This document shows positions 18,651-26,859 of a DNA stretch of 64,000 nt, piece by piece (position 1 is the first letter of the stretch; every line of letters begins with the position of its first letter). The notes below the pieces were generated by a model. It saw only the letters and a program-made list of their open reading frames with translations, was not told the origin of the DNA and searched no databases. A program made the translations under genes and the position numbers. Location: assembly GCF_003008595.1 (NCBI RefSeq), contig NZ_CP027669.1:620001-684000 (forward strand). The letters run 5' to 3'. This DNA comes from Simplicispira suum. GTDB lineage: Bacteria > Pseudomonadota > Gammaproteobacteria > Burkholderiales > Burkholderiaceae_C.

Positions 18651-19147
18651 AACACCCCCAGCACCAACCCCGTGGCGAGCGCCTCGCCCAGTGCCCGGCA
18701 GCGCTCCAGATCGTCGGCGCCGATGCGCTTGGGCGCCAAAATGGCCTCTGGCGTCTGGGCGTGCGTACAGACGATCAGCGCTTCGGCCACCGCCTTGAGC
18801 CGCCAACCTGTGGCTATGCGGGCCACCTGCCGCGCCGCATTGCTGCCATCGCTGCCCGCGCAGATGAGTGCGGCATAAGGGCGGCCATTGACCCGGTCGA
18901 GCACCGCGTAGTAGCTGCGGTCAAAAAAATCCTTCAGCTGCCCGCTCATCGCCGCCAAATTCTCGGGAGTGGCGAAAAGGTAGCCGTCGGCTGCCAGTAC
19001 GTCCTGCGCTCCTGCCTCAGCGGCGTGCAGCAGCCGCGCCGTGCAGCTGTCGTCCGCCGCCGCACCGGCACGCGCCGCCTCAGCCATTTGCCGGGTGCCG
19101 TCCGTCAGGGAGTGGTAGACGATTAGCAGCGTCTTGCGCGCAGACAT
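18647..19147 (-). CDS. Flavodoxin-like / NADPH-dependent FMN reductase family protein
   Basis: A 166-residue flavodoxin-fold protein. LLIVYHSLTDGTRQMAEA at residues 7-24 is the phosphate-binding loop of flavodoxins, and DGYLFATPENLAAMSGQLKDFFDR is the second flavin-binding region. It may reduce quinones or act as an electron carrier. It lies four bases after the neighbouring GST gene on the same strand, probably as one operon. Its last residue and stop codon come from a dispersed repeat. Confidence 0.85.
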   Translation of the reverse strand: MSARKTLLIVYHSLTDGTRQMAEAARAGAAADDSCTARLLHAAEAGAQDVLAADGYLFATPENLAAMSGQLKDFFDRSYYAVLDRVNGRPYAALICAGSDGSNAARQVARIATGWRLKAVAEALIVCTHAQTPEAILAPKRIGADDLERCRALGEALATGLVLGVF

Positions 19148-19151
19148 GCGG

Positions 19152-19784
19152 TTACAAGGCCATCGACGGCCTTTGCGCCATGGCGGCGCGCCAGCGCAGC
19201 AGGTGCGGGTGCTGCTCGCCCGGCTTTTGCTTCACCACACGCGCGAAGTCCACGGCGACCACGGCCGTGATGTCGGCGACGCTGAATCGCTCGGTCGCAA
19301 CAAAGTCGCGGCCCGCCAGGCGGTCGTTGAGCAACACAAAGAACTGCTCCACCCGCAGCAGCCCACGCTGCGCCAGTTCAGGAATCTGCGGGTAGTTCAC
19401 CGCCCCCGGCAGCGCGCGGCCCGCCATGGCGGGGGCACTGTTGCGCAGCGCCTCGGCAACCGCCAGCAGGCCTTCGAACTCCATGCGCCAGTTCCAGCTG
19501 GCAACCTCGGCCTTTTCTTCGGGGGTGGTGCCCAGCAGCGGCGGCTCGGGGTAGCGCGCCTCCAGGTACGCGGTGATGGCTGCGTTGTCGGTCAACAGCG
19601 CGCCGCTTTCGGTGCGCAGGGCCGGCACGGTGCACTGGGGGTTGATCTGCCGGTAGGCCTCACCCAATTGCTCGCCAGTGCGCAGATCCACTGGCACGGT
19701 GTCGTGGGCAACGCCCTTCTCGGCCAGGAGAATGCGGGCGCGGCGGGGGCTGGGGGCGGTGGCGCAGTCGTACAACGTGATCAT
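19152..19784 (-). CDS. Glutathione S-transferase family protein
   Basis: A 210-residue GST with an N-terminal thioredoxin-like domain (MITLYDCATAPSPRRARILL, residues 1-20; the SPRR serine is the likely glutathione contact) with VPAL and DNAAITAYLE, then an alpha-helical domain with FSVADITAVVAVDFA at about 165-179. Substrate unknown. It precedes the flavodoxin gene in a likely two-gene operon. The sequence just upstream of its start is followed closely by a MITE-like element at 19813. Confidence 0.9.
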   Translation of the reverse strand: MITLYDCATAPSPRRARILLAEKGVAHDTVPVDLRTGEQLGEAYRQINPQCTVPALRTESGALLTDNAAITAYLEARYPEPPLLGTTPEEKAEVASWNWRMEFEGLLAVAEALRNSAPAMAGRALPGAVNYPQIPELAQRGLLRVEQFFVLLNDRLAGRDFVATERFSVADITAVVAVDFARVVKQKPGEQHPHLLRWRAAMAQRPSMAL

Positions 19785-19812
19785 GGCAATGTCCTTGGCG
19801 GGGTGGAGGGGC

Positions 19813-20080
19813 TAGGGCCTGTTAACACTATGCAAGGCAATCGCGTTGTCTCGCAAAGGGGCTGTATGCAAGGCGCACGTGCGCAGCAAGGCTGGTGCCT
19901 TGCAAGCGCGGGCAAAGCCGCAGACGGCCCCTTTGCGAGACAACCCGAAGGGAAGGCCATCAGAGCCCGCCCCTGGGCGTTGCGCTCCTTGAGCGTGCGG
20001 ACGCACGCACGGCGTCGCGCGCCTTGATGGGCAGGTTCTGATGACCTTCGCGACCCCTTGCATAGTGTTATCAGGCCCTA
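19813..20080. mobile_element. MITE-like element 1, nested palindromes, no coding capacity
   Basis: The ends are a 25-bp terminal inverted repeat (19813-19837 with 20056-20080; one mismatch), beginning TAGGGCCTG and running to GCAAGG. Inside are a perfect 18-bp inverted repeat (19845-19862 with 19927-19944) and an 8-bp pair TGCAAGGC/GCCTTGCA (19867-19874 with 19897-19904). A TA dinucleotide at both ends is the probable target duplication. The element has no open frame that looks like a transposase, so it would depend on an IS elsewhere. Its right end forms the stop codon of the next gene. Confidence 0.82.
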
Positions 20081-20956
20081 ATTCGCTGGATTGAGCTTGT
20101 CCTGCGTTTGGGTGTCGAAGTCGCTCGCGTCATGGCGCTCATGCAACTGGCTGGCGGGTTCGCCCCAGGTGCGGTTCACCTTGCGGCCGCGCTGCACCGC
20201 CGGGCGCTGCGCAATCTGCTCGGCCCAGCGGAGCACATGCGTGTATTCGTGCACCTGCAAAAATTCGCCTGCCTCGTACAACTGACCTTTGGCCAGTGCG
20301 CCGTACCACGGCCAGATCGCCATGTCGGCAATCGTGTAGTCGCTGCCGGCGATGAATTCGTGCTCTGCCAGGCGCTTGTTCAGCACGTCCATCTGGCGCT
20401 TGACCTCCATGGCAAAGCGATCAATGGGGTATTCGAACTTCTCCGGCGCATAGGCATAAAAATGCCCGAAACCGCCGCCCAAAAACGGCCCGCTGCCCAT
20501 TTGCCAGAACAGCCATGAAAGGCACTCGGCGCGCGCGGCGCCGCTGGCAGGGACAAAGGCGCCGAACTTCTCCGCCAGGTACAACAGGATGGCGCCGGAC
20601 TCGAACACCCGCACGGGCTTGCCCGCATCGCTGCGGTCCAGCAGCGCTGGAATCTTGGAATTGGGGTTCACCGACACAAAGCCGCTGCCAAACTGCGCGC
20701 CTTCCTGGATATTGATCAGCCAGGCGTCGTACTCGGCCCCACTGTGGCCCGTCGCCAGCAATTCCTCCAGCATCACCGTGACTTTGACGCCATTGGGTGT
20801 CGCCAGCGAATAAAGCTGCAGCGGATGCCTGCCCACCGGCAGCTCCTTGTCGTGTGTGGCGCCGGAGATGGGCCGGTTGATGCTGGCAAATTTGCCGCCG
20901 TTTTCCTTGTTCCACTGCCAGACGGCGGGCGGGGTGTAGGGGGTGGAATCACTCAT
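20078..20956 (-). CDS. yghU: YghU-type glutathione-dependent disulfide-bond oxidoreductase
   Basis: A 292-residue GST-like protein of the YghU/YfcG group. The N-terminus WQWNKENGGKFASINRPISG and the segment LYSLATPNGVKVTVMLEELL (about residues 48-67) are typical of YghU, followed by SVNPNSKIPALLD and FESGAILLYLAEKFG. It reduces disulfides or peroxides with glutathione. The C-terminal codons NPAN are followed by a TAG that is part of a MITE-like element, so the original C-terminus may have been different. Confidence 0.93.
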   Translation of the reverse strand: MSDSTPYTPPAVWQWNKENGGKFASINRPISGATHDKELPVGRHPLQLYSLATPNGVKVTVMLEELLATGHSGAEYDAWLINIQEGAQFGSGFVSVNPNSKIPALLDRSDAGKPVRVFESGAILLYLAEKFGAFVPASGAARAECLSWLFWQMGSGPFLGGGFGHFYAYAPEKFEYPIDRFAMEVKRQMDVLNKRLAEHEFIAGSDYTIADMAIWPWYGALAKGQLYEAGEFLQVHEYTHVLRWAEQIAQRPAVQRGRKVNRTWGEPASQLHERHDASDFDTQTQDKLNPAN

Positions 20957-21115
20957 GCAACAAGCTCCTCGAACAAATCAGACAGGCGCGACCCGCAGGT
21001 GCGCAACAAAAATCAGTGTAGCGACGCTGCTCGTTTCGTGTATCTCGGGGCCAAAAACCGCCTGGGCAGCCCGCTTGAAGGGATGCGACCGGCGCTGATG
21101 CCGGGCAAAGCGCCC

Positions 21116-22324
21116 TTAGCGCGTGCGTCTTTGACTTTTGGGGAGCAAGGCAGCAACGATGCCCAGCAACGGCAGGTAGGCGATGGCCTGGTACACAAAC
21201 TCAATGCTGGTGCGGTCAGCCAACAGCCCCAACGCCGCCGCGCCAAGGCCTCCCATGCCAAAGGCAAAGCCGAAGAACAGGCCGGACACCGCGCCAATCT
21301 TCCCCGGCATCAGTTCCTGCGCATAAACCAGGATCGCCGAGAAGGCAGAAGACAGCACCAGCCCAATCACGATGGTGAGCGCGGTTGTCCAGAACAAATC
21401 GGCATGCGGCAGCAGCAAGGCAAAGGGCGCAACGCCCAGGATCGACGCCCAGATCACCGGCTTGCGTCCAATGCGGTCGCCAATGGGCCCGCCGGCAAGC
21501 GTGCCGATGGCCGAGGCAAGCAGGAAGACAAAGAGATGCACCTGCGCGCTCTGCACCGACACCCCGAACTTCTCGATCAGGTAGAAGGTATAGAAGCTGC
21601 TGATGCCGGCAATGTAGAAATACTTGGAAAAAATCAGCACCAGCAGCACGCCAATCGCAAACAGCACCACACCGCGCGGGTGCGGCGAGCTTGGCACTGC
21701 GCGCAGACTCACTGGCCCGGCCGCAAGGTTGTGCGCGGCATACCAACGGCTCACCTGCAGCAGCATCACGATGGCCATCAAGGCGACCAGGCCAAACCAG
21801 GCCACGCTGCGCTGGCCAAACGGCACGATCACGGCGGCGGCAAGCAAAGGCCCCACCGCACTGCCCGTATTGCCGCCCACCTGAAACACCGACTGCGCCA
21901 GCCCGTGCTGCCCGCCCGACGCCAACCGCGCGATGCGCGAGGACTCCGGGTGGAAGATGGCCGACCCCAGCCCAACAAACGCCGCAGCCAGCAGCAACAC
22001 CGCGTAAGTCGGCGCATAGGCCAGAAGAATCAGACCGCACAAGGTGGAGACCATGCCAAAGGGCAGCGAATACGGCTGCGGCCGGCGGTCGGTGTACAGG
22101 CCAATCAGCGGCTGCAGGAGCGACGCCGTCAACTGGTAGGTCAGCGTGATGAAGCCGATTTGCACAAAGCTCAGGTGAAAGTCGCCCTTGAGGATCGGGT
22201 ACATCGCCAGAATCAGCGACTGCATCATGTCGTTGACCATGTGCGAGGCGCTGATGGCGCCCAGAACGCGGTACTCGGCCTTGGGGGCTTGAGGCGGGCT
22301 GAGCGTGGCGGCAAGGCTGGACAT
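21116..22324 (-). CDS. fsr: MFS exporter, fosmidomycin resistance (Fsr) type
   Basis: A 402-residue, 12-helix major facilitator. ISASHMVNDMMQSLILAMYPILKGDFHLSF near residue 25 is the Fsr subgroup signature, and GDRIGRKPVIW is the loop motif of MFS carriers. E. coli Fsr exports fosmidomycin; the natural role is unclear. I chose ATG 22324 over an upstream one at 22354. It is divergent from the PEP mutase-like gene, with an operator-like inverted repeat between them. Confidence 0.88.
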   Translation of the reverse strand: MSSLAATLSPPQAPKAEYRVLGAISASHMVNDMMQSLILAMYPILKGDFHLSFVQIGFITLTYQLTASLLQPLIGLYTDRRPQPYSLPFGMVSTLCGLILLAYAPTYAVLLLAAAFVGLGSAIFHPESSRIARLASGGQHGLAQSVFQVGGNTGSAVGPLLAAAVIVPFGQRSVAWFGLVALMAIVMLLQVSRWYAAHNLAAGPVSLRAVPSSPHPRGVVLFAIGVLLVLIFSKYFYIAGISSFYTFYLIEKFGVSVQSAQVHLFVFLLASAIGTLAGGPIGDRIGRKPVIWASILGVAPFALLLPHADLFWTTALTIVIGLVLSSAFSAILVYAQELMPGKIGAVSGLFFGFAFGMGGLGAAALGLLADRTSIEFVYQAIAYLPLLGIVAALLPKSQRRTR

Positions 22325-22399
22325 TGGGAGGGGTTCCTGAAGGAGGCGCGCCAACCGCGGAGATGGGAGCTATGCGGCGGCTGGAGCACCGGAATTCTA

Positions 22400-22416
22400 G
22401 ATTTCGAACGGAAATC
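22400..22416. promoter_or_regulatory. Operator-like inverted repeat between fsr and the mutase-like gene
   Basis: GATTTC and GAAATC flank a five-base spacer. A second pair, CCACCT and AGGTGG, lies at 22436-22453. Both lie in the divergent intergenic region and could bind a regulator of either gene. Confidence 0.35.
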
Positions 22417-22559
22417 TGTCTTGCAACTCGGTTAGCCACCTGCCAAGAGGTGGTGCCAATCGGGCTGGACAGCGCGCTCGATCTGCCCCCCGACACCCGG
22501 CACCCGGCACCCTCGAAGGGGCAAAATCATTCCATCGATTGCGTTCTTGGAGCCATGGC

Positions 22560-23369
22560 ATGGAAGCAAATCAACATCAGCGCGAAACGTTTCGCCGCTT
22601 GCATGAAGCGCATTGTTTCGTCATGCCCAACCCCTGGGATGTGGGAAGTGCGCGGGCTCTGGAGCAGATGGGATTCAAGGCCTTGGCCACCACCAGCGCA
22701 GGCTTCGCGTGGTCGCGCGGTCGAGCAGACAACCAGATCACCCTCGATCAGACGCTTGAGCACCTGCGCGAAATCGCTGCCGCCGTTGCGCTGCCCGTGA
22801 ACGCGGATTTCGAGGGCGGCTTCGCCATCGAGCCGACCCAGGTTGCCGCCAACGTGACACTCGCCGTGGCCACCGGCATTGCCGGGCTCTCCATCGAAGA
22901 CGCCACGGGCGACCCTGACCATCCCCTGTACAACTTCGAACTCGCGGTCGCCCGCATCCAGGCTGCGCGGCAGGCGATTGACGAGACGGGCAGTGGCGTC
23001 CTGCTCACCGGTCGATCAGAAGGTTTCATCTGCGGGCGCCCGGACATTGCCGAAACCATCCGCCGCCTGCAGGCCTATGCAGAGGCCGGCGCCGACTGCC
23101 TGTACGCACCGGGCATTCACAAGCGGGACGATATCGCCGCCGTCGTCGCTGCCGTGGCGCCGAAACCGGTGAACCTGCTGATCAACGCGCCGTATATCAC
23201 CGTTGCCGAGGCAGCGGACCTGGGCGTGCGCCGGATCAGCGTCGGCGGGGCGCTGGCGCGCACGGCCTGGGCGGGATTCCTGCACGCGGCCAGAGAGATT
23301 GCGGATGGGGGGACGTTTGCTTGCTTCGAGGGGTTGCCGAAGGTAGATGCGATGTTTCTTGGGCGGTAG
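22560..23369 (+). CDS. Isocitrate lyase/phosphoenolpyruvate mutase superfamily protein
   Basis: A 269-residue TIM-barrel enzyme. FVMPNPWDVGSARALEQMGFKALATTSAGFAWSRG near the N-terminus, NADFEGGFA with metal-binding acidic residues, and GLSIEDATGD match the PEP mutase/isocitrate lyase superfamily (the 2-methylisocitrate lyase-like branch, often called carboxyvinyl-carboxyphosphonate phosphorylmutase). The reaction is probably C-C or C-P bond cleavage on a small carboxylic acid. GGAG precedes the ATG chosen; an ATG seven codons earlier has no such site. Confidence 0.85.
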   Translation: MEANQHQRETFRRLHEAHCFVMPNPWDVGSARALEQMGFKALATTSAGFAWSRGRADNQITLDQTLEHLREIAAAVALPVNADFEGGFAIEPTQVAANVTLAVATGIAGLSIEDATGDPDHPLYNFELAVARIQAARQAIDETGSGVLLTGRSEGFICGRPDIAETIRRLQAYAEAGADCLYAPGIHKRDDIAAVVAAVAPKPVNLLINAPYITVAEAADLGVRRISVGGALARTAWAGFLHAAREIADGGTFACFEGLPKVDAMFLGR

Positions 23370-23466
23370 GGGTTTGCGTGCCGAAGTGCCGAGACCGTGA
23401 GCATCAACGGAGGACATGTGACATGCCCCCTCGTGCCCAAAGCCGAAATAGTTCGACCGACTGCTG

Positions 23467-23553
23467 ATGTTTAGGGCTGTGGGATACCTACCCGGAACTG
23501 ACGGCCAAGCGATGATCGCGCGCGCTCTGAGCGCAGGCGTCGCACAGGCCTAA
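23467..23553 (+). pseudogene. Possible small ORF or gene remnant at the island border
   Basis: A 28-codon open frame with MFRAVGYLPGTDGQAMIARA, ending at TAA, lies in the 219-bp gap before the DUF4276 gene. It looks like the tail of a larger protein rather than a complete gene. I do not recognise the family. It could be a relic of the event that brought in the neighbouring two-gene island. Confidence 0.25.
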
Positions 23554-23588
23554 GCAGAGACTGAACGACTCGACCGAAGCCTATCCGT

Positions 23589-24239
23589 TCACGCTAGCGC
23601 TTCGATCGCTCTCAACCAACTGTCAAAGTGCGGGCAGACAGCTCTTATGGCATCCAGCCCAATGTCACAGGCGATCAGCGGCCCATGAAAAGATTTCTGA
23701 TAGTCGGGCATGGCTGCCAAGATGCGCTTGGATGGCGCGGTGTGCGGGCTGTCGTTGATATCCTCAGGCAAGGTTTTACTCGAAATAGCCCGCAAGGGCT
23801 CCAGCGCCTGATCGTCATCCGTCCATTGCGCAAAGGCATCGATCTGTGCAAATAGCAAAGCTTCGAACTCATGGACAAGCAGGTGCGGGATGAAATTTTT
23901 TTGTCCGATATCCTGACCCAGTGCAGCCTCCAAAAACCTCGCCTTATCCTGACCTTTGGCAGACGCTGGATAAACAGAAAGGCTCTTTCCAGGGAAGTCG
24001 ACTGGCAAGGCGTAGAGGTCAAACAGCGTCGTGACATGGGCACGAGCGTCTTGTTTGCACAACTTTTCGATCTGTGGTCTGACCTTGGCATAGCGCACCA
24101 CCCCGCCCCGATGGCCGGGGCTGGTACTGACAATGATAGGCACCAGATACAGGCCCAGCCGAGCATAGTGCGAAGTCAACAGCTCATTGACAAAGGCTTC
24201 CTCCGTTTGCCCCTCCACGAGCAAGTAGACGCGACTCAT
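23589..24239 (-). CDS. DUF4276 family protein, probable TOPRIM-like effector
   Basis: A 216-residue DUF4276 protein. Residues 4-16 hold VYLLVEGQTEEAF, with the Glu of a TOPRIM-like VEG motif, and HLLVHEFEALLF near residue 120 is the second family landmark. DUF4276 is usually found beside a RecF/OLD-like ATPase, and its fold resembles TOPRIM nucleases; I infer a nuclease or toxin role from that. I chose ATG 24239, which overlaps the ATPase stop by four bases (ATGA), so the pair is translationally coupled. GC content is visibly lower than in the flanking genes, suggesting acquisition. Confidence 0.85.
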   Translation of the reverse strand: MSRVYLLVEGQTEEAFVNELLTSHYARLGLYLVPIIVSTSPGHRGGVVRYAKVRPQIEKLCKQDARAHVTTLFDLYALPVDFPGKSLSVYPASAKGQDKARFLEAALGQDIGQKNFIPHLLVHEFEALLFAQIDAFAQWTDDDQALEPLRAISSKTLPEDINDSPHTAPSKRILAAMPDYQKSFHGPLIACDIGLDAIRAVCPHFDSWLRAIEALA

Positions 24240-25336
24240 CGACCTGGTCTCCCGCCCAGCAAATTCTTTTTCCAAAGATCACCGAGGCTGTATTCATTCA
24301 ACCATTCGGACAGCGCCTCGGTGTCAGGTCGCTTGAAGGTGGAAGAGCCACCGCGCTTATCGACCACGATCAAATCTTCTGCATCAAATTCATTCACCAA
24401 CTCTACCGATTGCGTGGAAACGATGAGCTGGTGCTTTTGTGCTGCAGATTTCATCAACCCTGCCAGCACCGTGATGGCAAAGGGGTGCAGGCCCAATTCC
24501 GGCTCATCAATCAGGATAGCTGCGGGCATGAACTCCTCTGGCTGCAGCAGCACTGTCGCCAGACAGATGAAGCGCAGCGTACCGTCAGACAGGGCTGCCG
24601 CCGTGAACGGCTCATCCTGTCCACGCTCCGTCCATTCAAGCTGTATCCGCTCCTTGTTGTCGACCGTAGGACGCAGATAAAAGTCACCGAAAAATGGCGC
24701 AACCAGTCGAATGGCCTTGACGATTCGCTGGTAGTGCTCCTCGTGGTGCTTCTTCAGCCGCAACAAGAATGCGGCCAGATTGCGGGCGTCATCGCGAAGG
24801 TACTCGTTGTCGTTGAGGTTGTGAATTTGCTTGACTAAGGCGCTGCTGCTGGTGTCGTGCAGGTGGTACAGGCGCCAACTGCGCATCGCTGGTACCACGT
24901 GTTGATAAATGCCTGTCTTTCCCTTTTGCTCCTCTGCGTAAGACTCGAAATGACCCGAGGTGGGTCGCCAATCCCCATGGACGTTCCACCACAGTGCTTC
25001 ACGGAAGAACATCATCCGGTTGTCCTGAGTAGGCTTCAACGTAAAGCGGTATCCGTTGTAGCCAAAATAGAGTTCAGCATGAAGCTCCTCCGTCTTCTTC
25101 CGGCCGAAATGCAATAGTGCATCCGGCCCGCCAGCCAACCCTACGGCCGTCTGCAACTGTCGGTCCAGGATGCGGTTGATGAGTCGAAAAAAACCGATCA
25201 AATTGGATTTGCCTGCACCATTGGCGCCGATCAGTACATTAATGCGACCCAGCGCGATGTCGCATTCGGCAATGGACTTATAGCCTTTTAGGACGAGCCG
25301 AGAGATTTGATCCGAGTTTTGGGCGGGTTTGAACAT
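24236..25336 (-). CDS. AAA family (RecF/OLD-like) ATPase
   Basis: A 366-residue ABC-type ATPase. Walker A GANGAGKSN is at residues 37-45, the signature ALSDGTLRF at about 267-275, Walker B AAILIDEPELGLHP at about 292-305, and the switch STQSVELV at about 325. The middle contains no coiled-coil long enough for an SMC protein. It lacks the C-terminal TOPRIM domain of OLD nucleases; that role appears to be supplied by the DUF4276 partner downstream. Similar ATPase-effector pairs act against phages. Base composition differs from neighbouring genes. Confidence 0.88.
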   Translation of the reverse strand: MFKPAQNSDQISRLVLKGYKSIAECDIALGRINVLIGANGAGKSNLIGFFRLINRILDRQLQTAVGLAGGPDALLHFGRKKTEELHAELYFGYNGYRFTLKPTQDNRMMFFREALWWNVHGDWRPTSGHFESYAEEQKGKTGIYQHVVPAMRSWRLYHLHDTSSSALVKQIHNLNDNEYLRDDARNLAAFLLRLKKHHEEHYQRIVKAIRLVAPFFGDFYLRPTVDNKERIQLEWTERGQDEPFTAAALSDGTLRFICLATVLLQPEEFMPAAILIDEPELGLHPFAITVLAGLMKSAAQKHQLIVSTQSVELVNEFDAEDLIVVDKRGGSSTFKRPDTEALSEWLNEYSLGDLWKKNLLGGRPGR

Positions 25337-25394
25337 TTCCGACAGATGTTATCGAAGTCATCAGTCCAAAGCTGCGCTACGCAAAACAAACCCA

Positions 25395-25703
25395 TCATAT
25401 TTGCCACCACCGCACCGCCCCTGCGGCGCCCGCCCCCAGCACCACCACCAGCAAAAACGGCAAGCGCGCCCACAACGCCAGCGCCGCCACCACCAAAGCC
25501 GCCAGCCGCGCATCCAGCACCAGCCCAGCGCCCGCTGCGAACGTGTTCATCACGGTCAAGGCCGACAGCAGGGCCACGGTGATGGCCCCGGCCACGCGTG
25601 TCATGCGCGGGTTGGCAAGCCAGCGGGCAGGCACGGCGTAACCCGAGAGCTTGGTGAGGTAGGTGACGGCGGCGCCAACCAAGATGGCAAACCAGAGCGT
25701 CAT
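25395..25703 (-). CDS. azlD: AzlD family branched-chain amino acid export subunit
   Basis: A 102-residue protein with about four transmembrane helices, starting MTLWFAILVGAAVTYLTKLSGY and containing NTFAAGAG. With AzlC it exports branched-chain amino acids. I chose ATG 25703, which overlaps the azlC stop by four bases; a longer frame upstream overlaps azlC more. Confidence 0.88.
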   Translation of the reverse strand: MTLWFAILVGAAVTYLTKLSGYAVPARWLANPRMTRVAGAITVALLSALTVMNTFAAGAGLVLDARLAALVVAALALWARLPFLLVVVLGAGAAGAVRWWQI

Positions 25704-26446
25704 GGTGCGGTCCCTTCTTCCGCGTCGGGCGCCACCGGCGCTGCCACAGCGCGCTCCGGCACCCACCAACCCCAGGCGGCACCGACCGCAGCGGCGACGA
25801 GGATCGGCAGGCCGGGCGGCAGCAGAGGCAAGGCGAGCGCAGTGACCACACCACTCAGCACCGCCAGCGCCACGGGCTCGCGCTGGCGCAGGCGCGGCCA
25901 GAGCAGACCGAGAAAGGCCGCGACGGCGGCGCCGTCGAGCCCCCAGCGGCGCGGGTCGCCCAGGGCGTCGCCGAGCCAGGCGCCGACGAAGGTGAACAGA
26001 TTCCAGAGCACGAAGATGCCCAGGCCGGCCGTCCAGAAACCGCGCCGCTGCTCAGCGAGCGTGGTCTGGCCTGCGGCGGTGGCCACGGATTCGTCGATGG
26101 TCACTTGCGCCGCCAGTGCTTTGCGCCAGCCCAGGGGCTGCAGCATGTGGTTCATCTGCATGGCGTAGATGGCGTTGCGCACGCCCAGCAGTGCTGCGGC
26201 GCCGAGCGCGGCAGACGGGACACCGCCACCTGCGATCACGCCGATGAAGGCGAACTGCGAGCCGCCCGTGAACATGAGCAGGCTGAGCGCCATGGTCTGG
26301 CCGACGGTGAGGCCAGCCGCCACGGCGAGCGCGCCGAAGGAGATGCCGTAGAGGCCGGTGGCGACGGCGATGGACAGGCCCATGCGGATGGCGGGGGTCC
26401 AGGAGGCGGGGCGCAGGGTGGGTTGAGAGGGACGCACAGATGTCAA
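25700..26446 (-). CDS. azlC: AzlC family branched-chain amino acid permease
   Basis: A 248-residue membrane protein with GISFGALAVAAGLTVGQTMALSLLMFTGGSQFAFIGV near residue 33, the AzlC/YgaZ signature, and further helices. It exports branched-chain amino acids with AzlD, which follows with a four-base overlap. The start is uncertain: TTG at 26446 lies on the edge of a dispersed repeat, and GTG three codons later or ATG near residue 23 are alternatives. Confidence 0.87.
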   Translation of the reverse strand: MTSVRPSQPTLRPASWTPAIRMGLSIAVATGLYGISFGALAVAAGLTVGQTMALSLLMFTGGSQFAFIGVIAGGGVPSAALGAAALLGVRNAIYAMQMNHMLQPLGWRKALAAQVTIDESVATAAGQTTLAEQRRGFWTAGLGIFVLWNLFTFVGAWLGDALGDPRRWGLDGAAVAAFLGLLWPRLRQREPVALAVLSGVVTALALPLLPPGLPILVAAAVGAAWGWWVPERAVAAPVAPDAEEGTAP

Positions 26447-26493
26447 TTTTGATAGCTGGAAGCGCTTACTGGATAAGCGCTAGAGGCCTAAAA
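26446..26493. repeat. Dispersed hairpin repeat, copy 4 (upstream of azlC)
   Basis: One of the best-preserved copies: AATTTTGATAGCTGGAAGCGCTTACTGGATAAGCGCTAGAGGCC in the family arrangement, with AGCGCTTA and TAAGCGCT forming the stem. It overlaps the proposed start of azlC. Confidence 0.82.
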
Positions 26494-26859
26494 CAATTAA
26501 ATTTTTTTATCTTGGTTCAGGCACGCAATGGCTGCTGGCGAAGAGCCCGACTGTTGTGCGGCCCGCCATCGCGGCGCTCGATAGTCCGGCATCGGGGTCA
26601 GAGCACGAGTTTCGCTTTGCGAAATCGTGATCTGACCCCGATACCTGCGCCGCTCGCGCCACTGCCTGTGTGCCACAGGCGCGCCGCAGGGGGAGTCCTA
26701 GTGTCGTGAGTTGGAAATTCGTCTCAGAAAAGTGCCGAGAATCGCCGCCATGCGGCGTTGCAAATCCTCGCGATAGCTACGGCTATCACTGTGGTTTGCG
26801 CCTTGCCTGACGACGATTTCGCCCCTTTTCATTTTTCAACGTACTTCCAACTCCCGACA
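26494..26859. other. Non-coding region between azlC and polA
   Basis: Together with the repeat at 26446-26493, this is over 400 bases without a gene. It holds an A/T-rich patch, a REP-like hairpin (26591-26642) and a second MITE-like element (26698-26863). I see no coding sequence. Confidence 0.75.
26591..26642. repeat. REP-like long hairpin
   Basis: ATCGGGGTCAGAGCACGA at the left pairs with TCGTGATCTGACCCCGAT at the right with one mismatch and a further pair of TTTCGC and GCGAAA at the apex, giving a stem of about 24 bp. Its sequence resembles REP hairpins mobilised by tyrosine transposases of the RAYT type (from memory). Confidence 0.65.

Noticed and set aside
19812..20063. 83-codon open frame on the minus strand inside MITE-like element 1
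   Set aside because: It follows the nested palindromes and has no recognisable domain.
23460..23560. Transposase C-terminal remnant
   Set aside because: A frame reading LWDTYPELTAK briefly resembled a transposase, but it stops at once and no inverted repeat flanks it. Only a low-confidence relic is reported.
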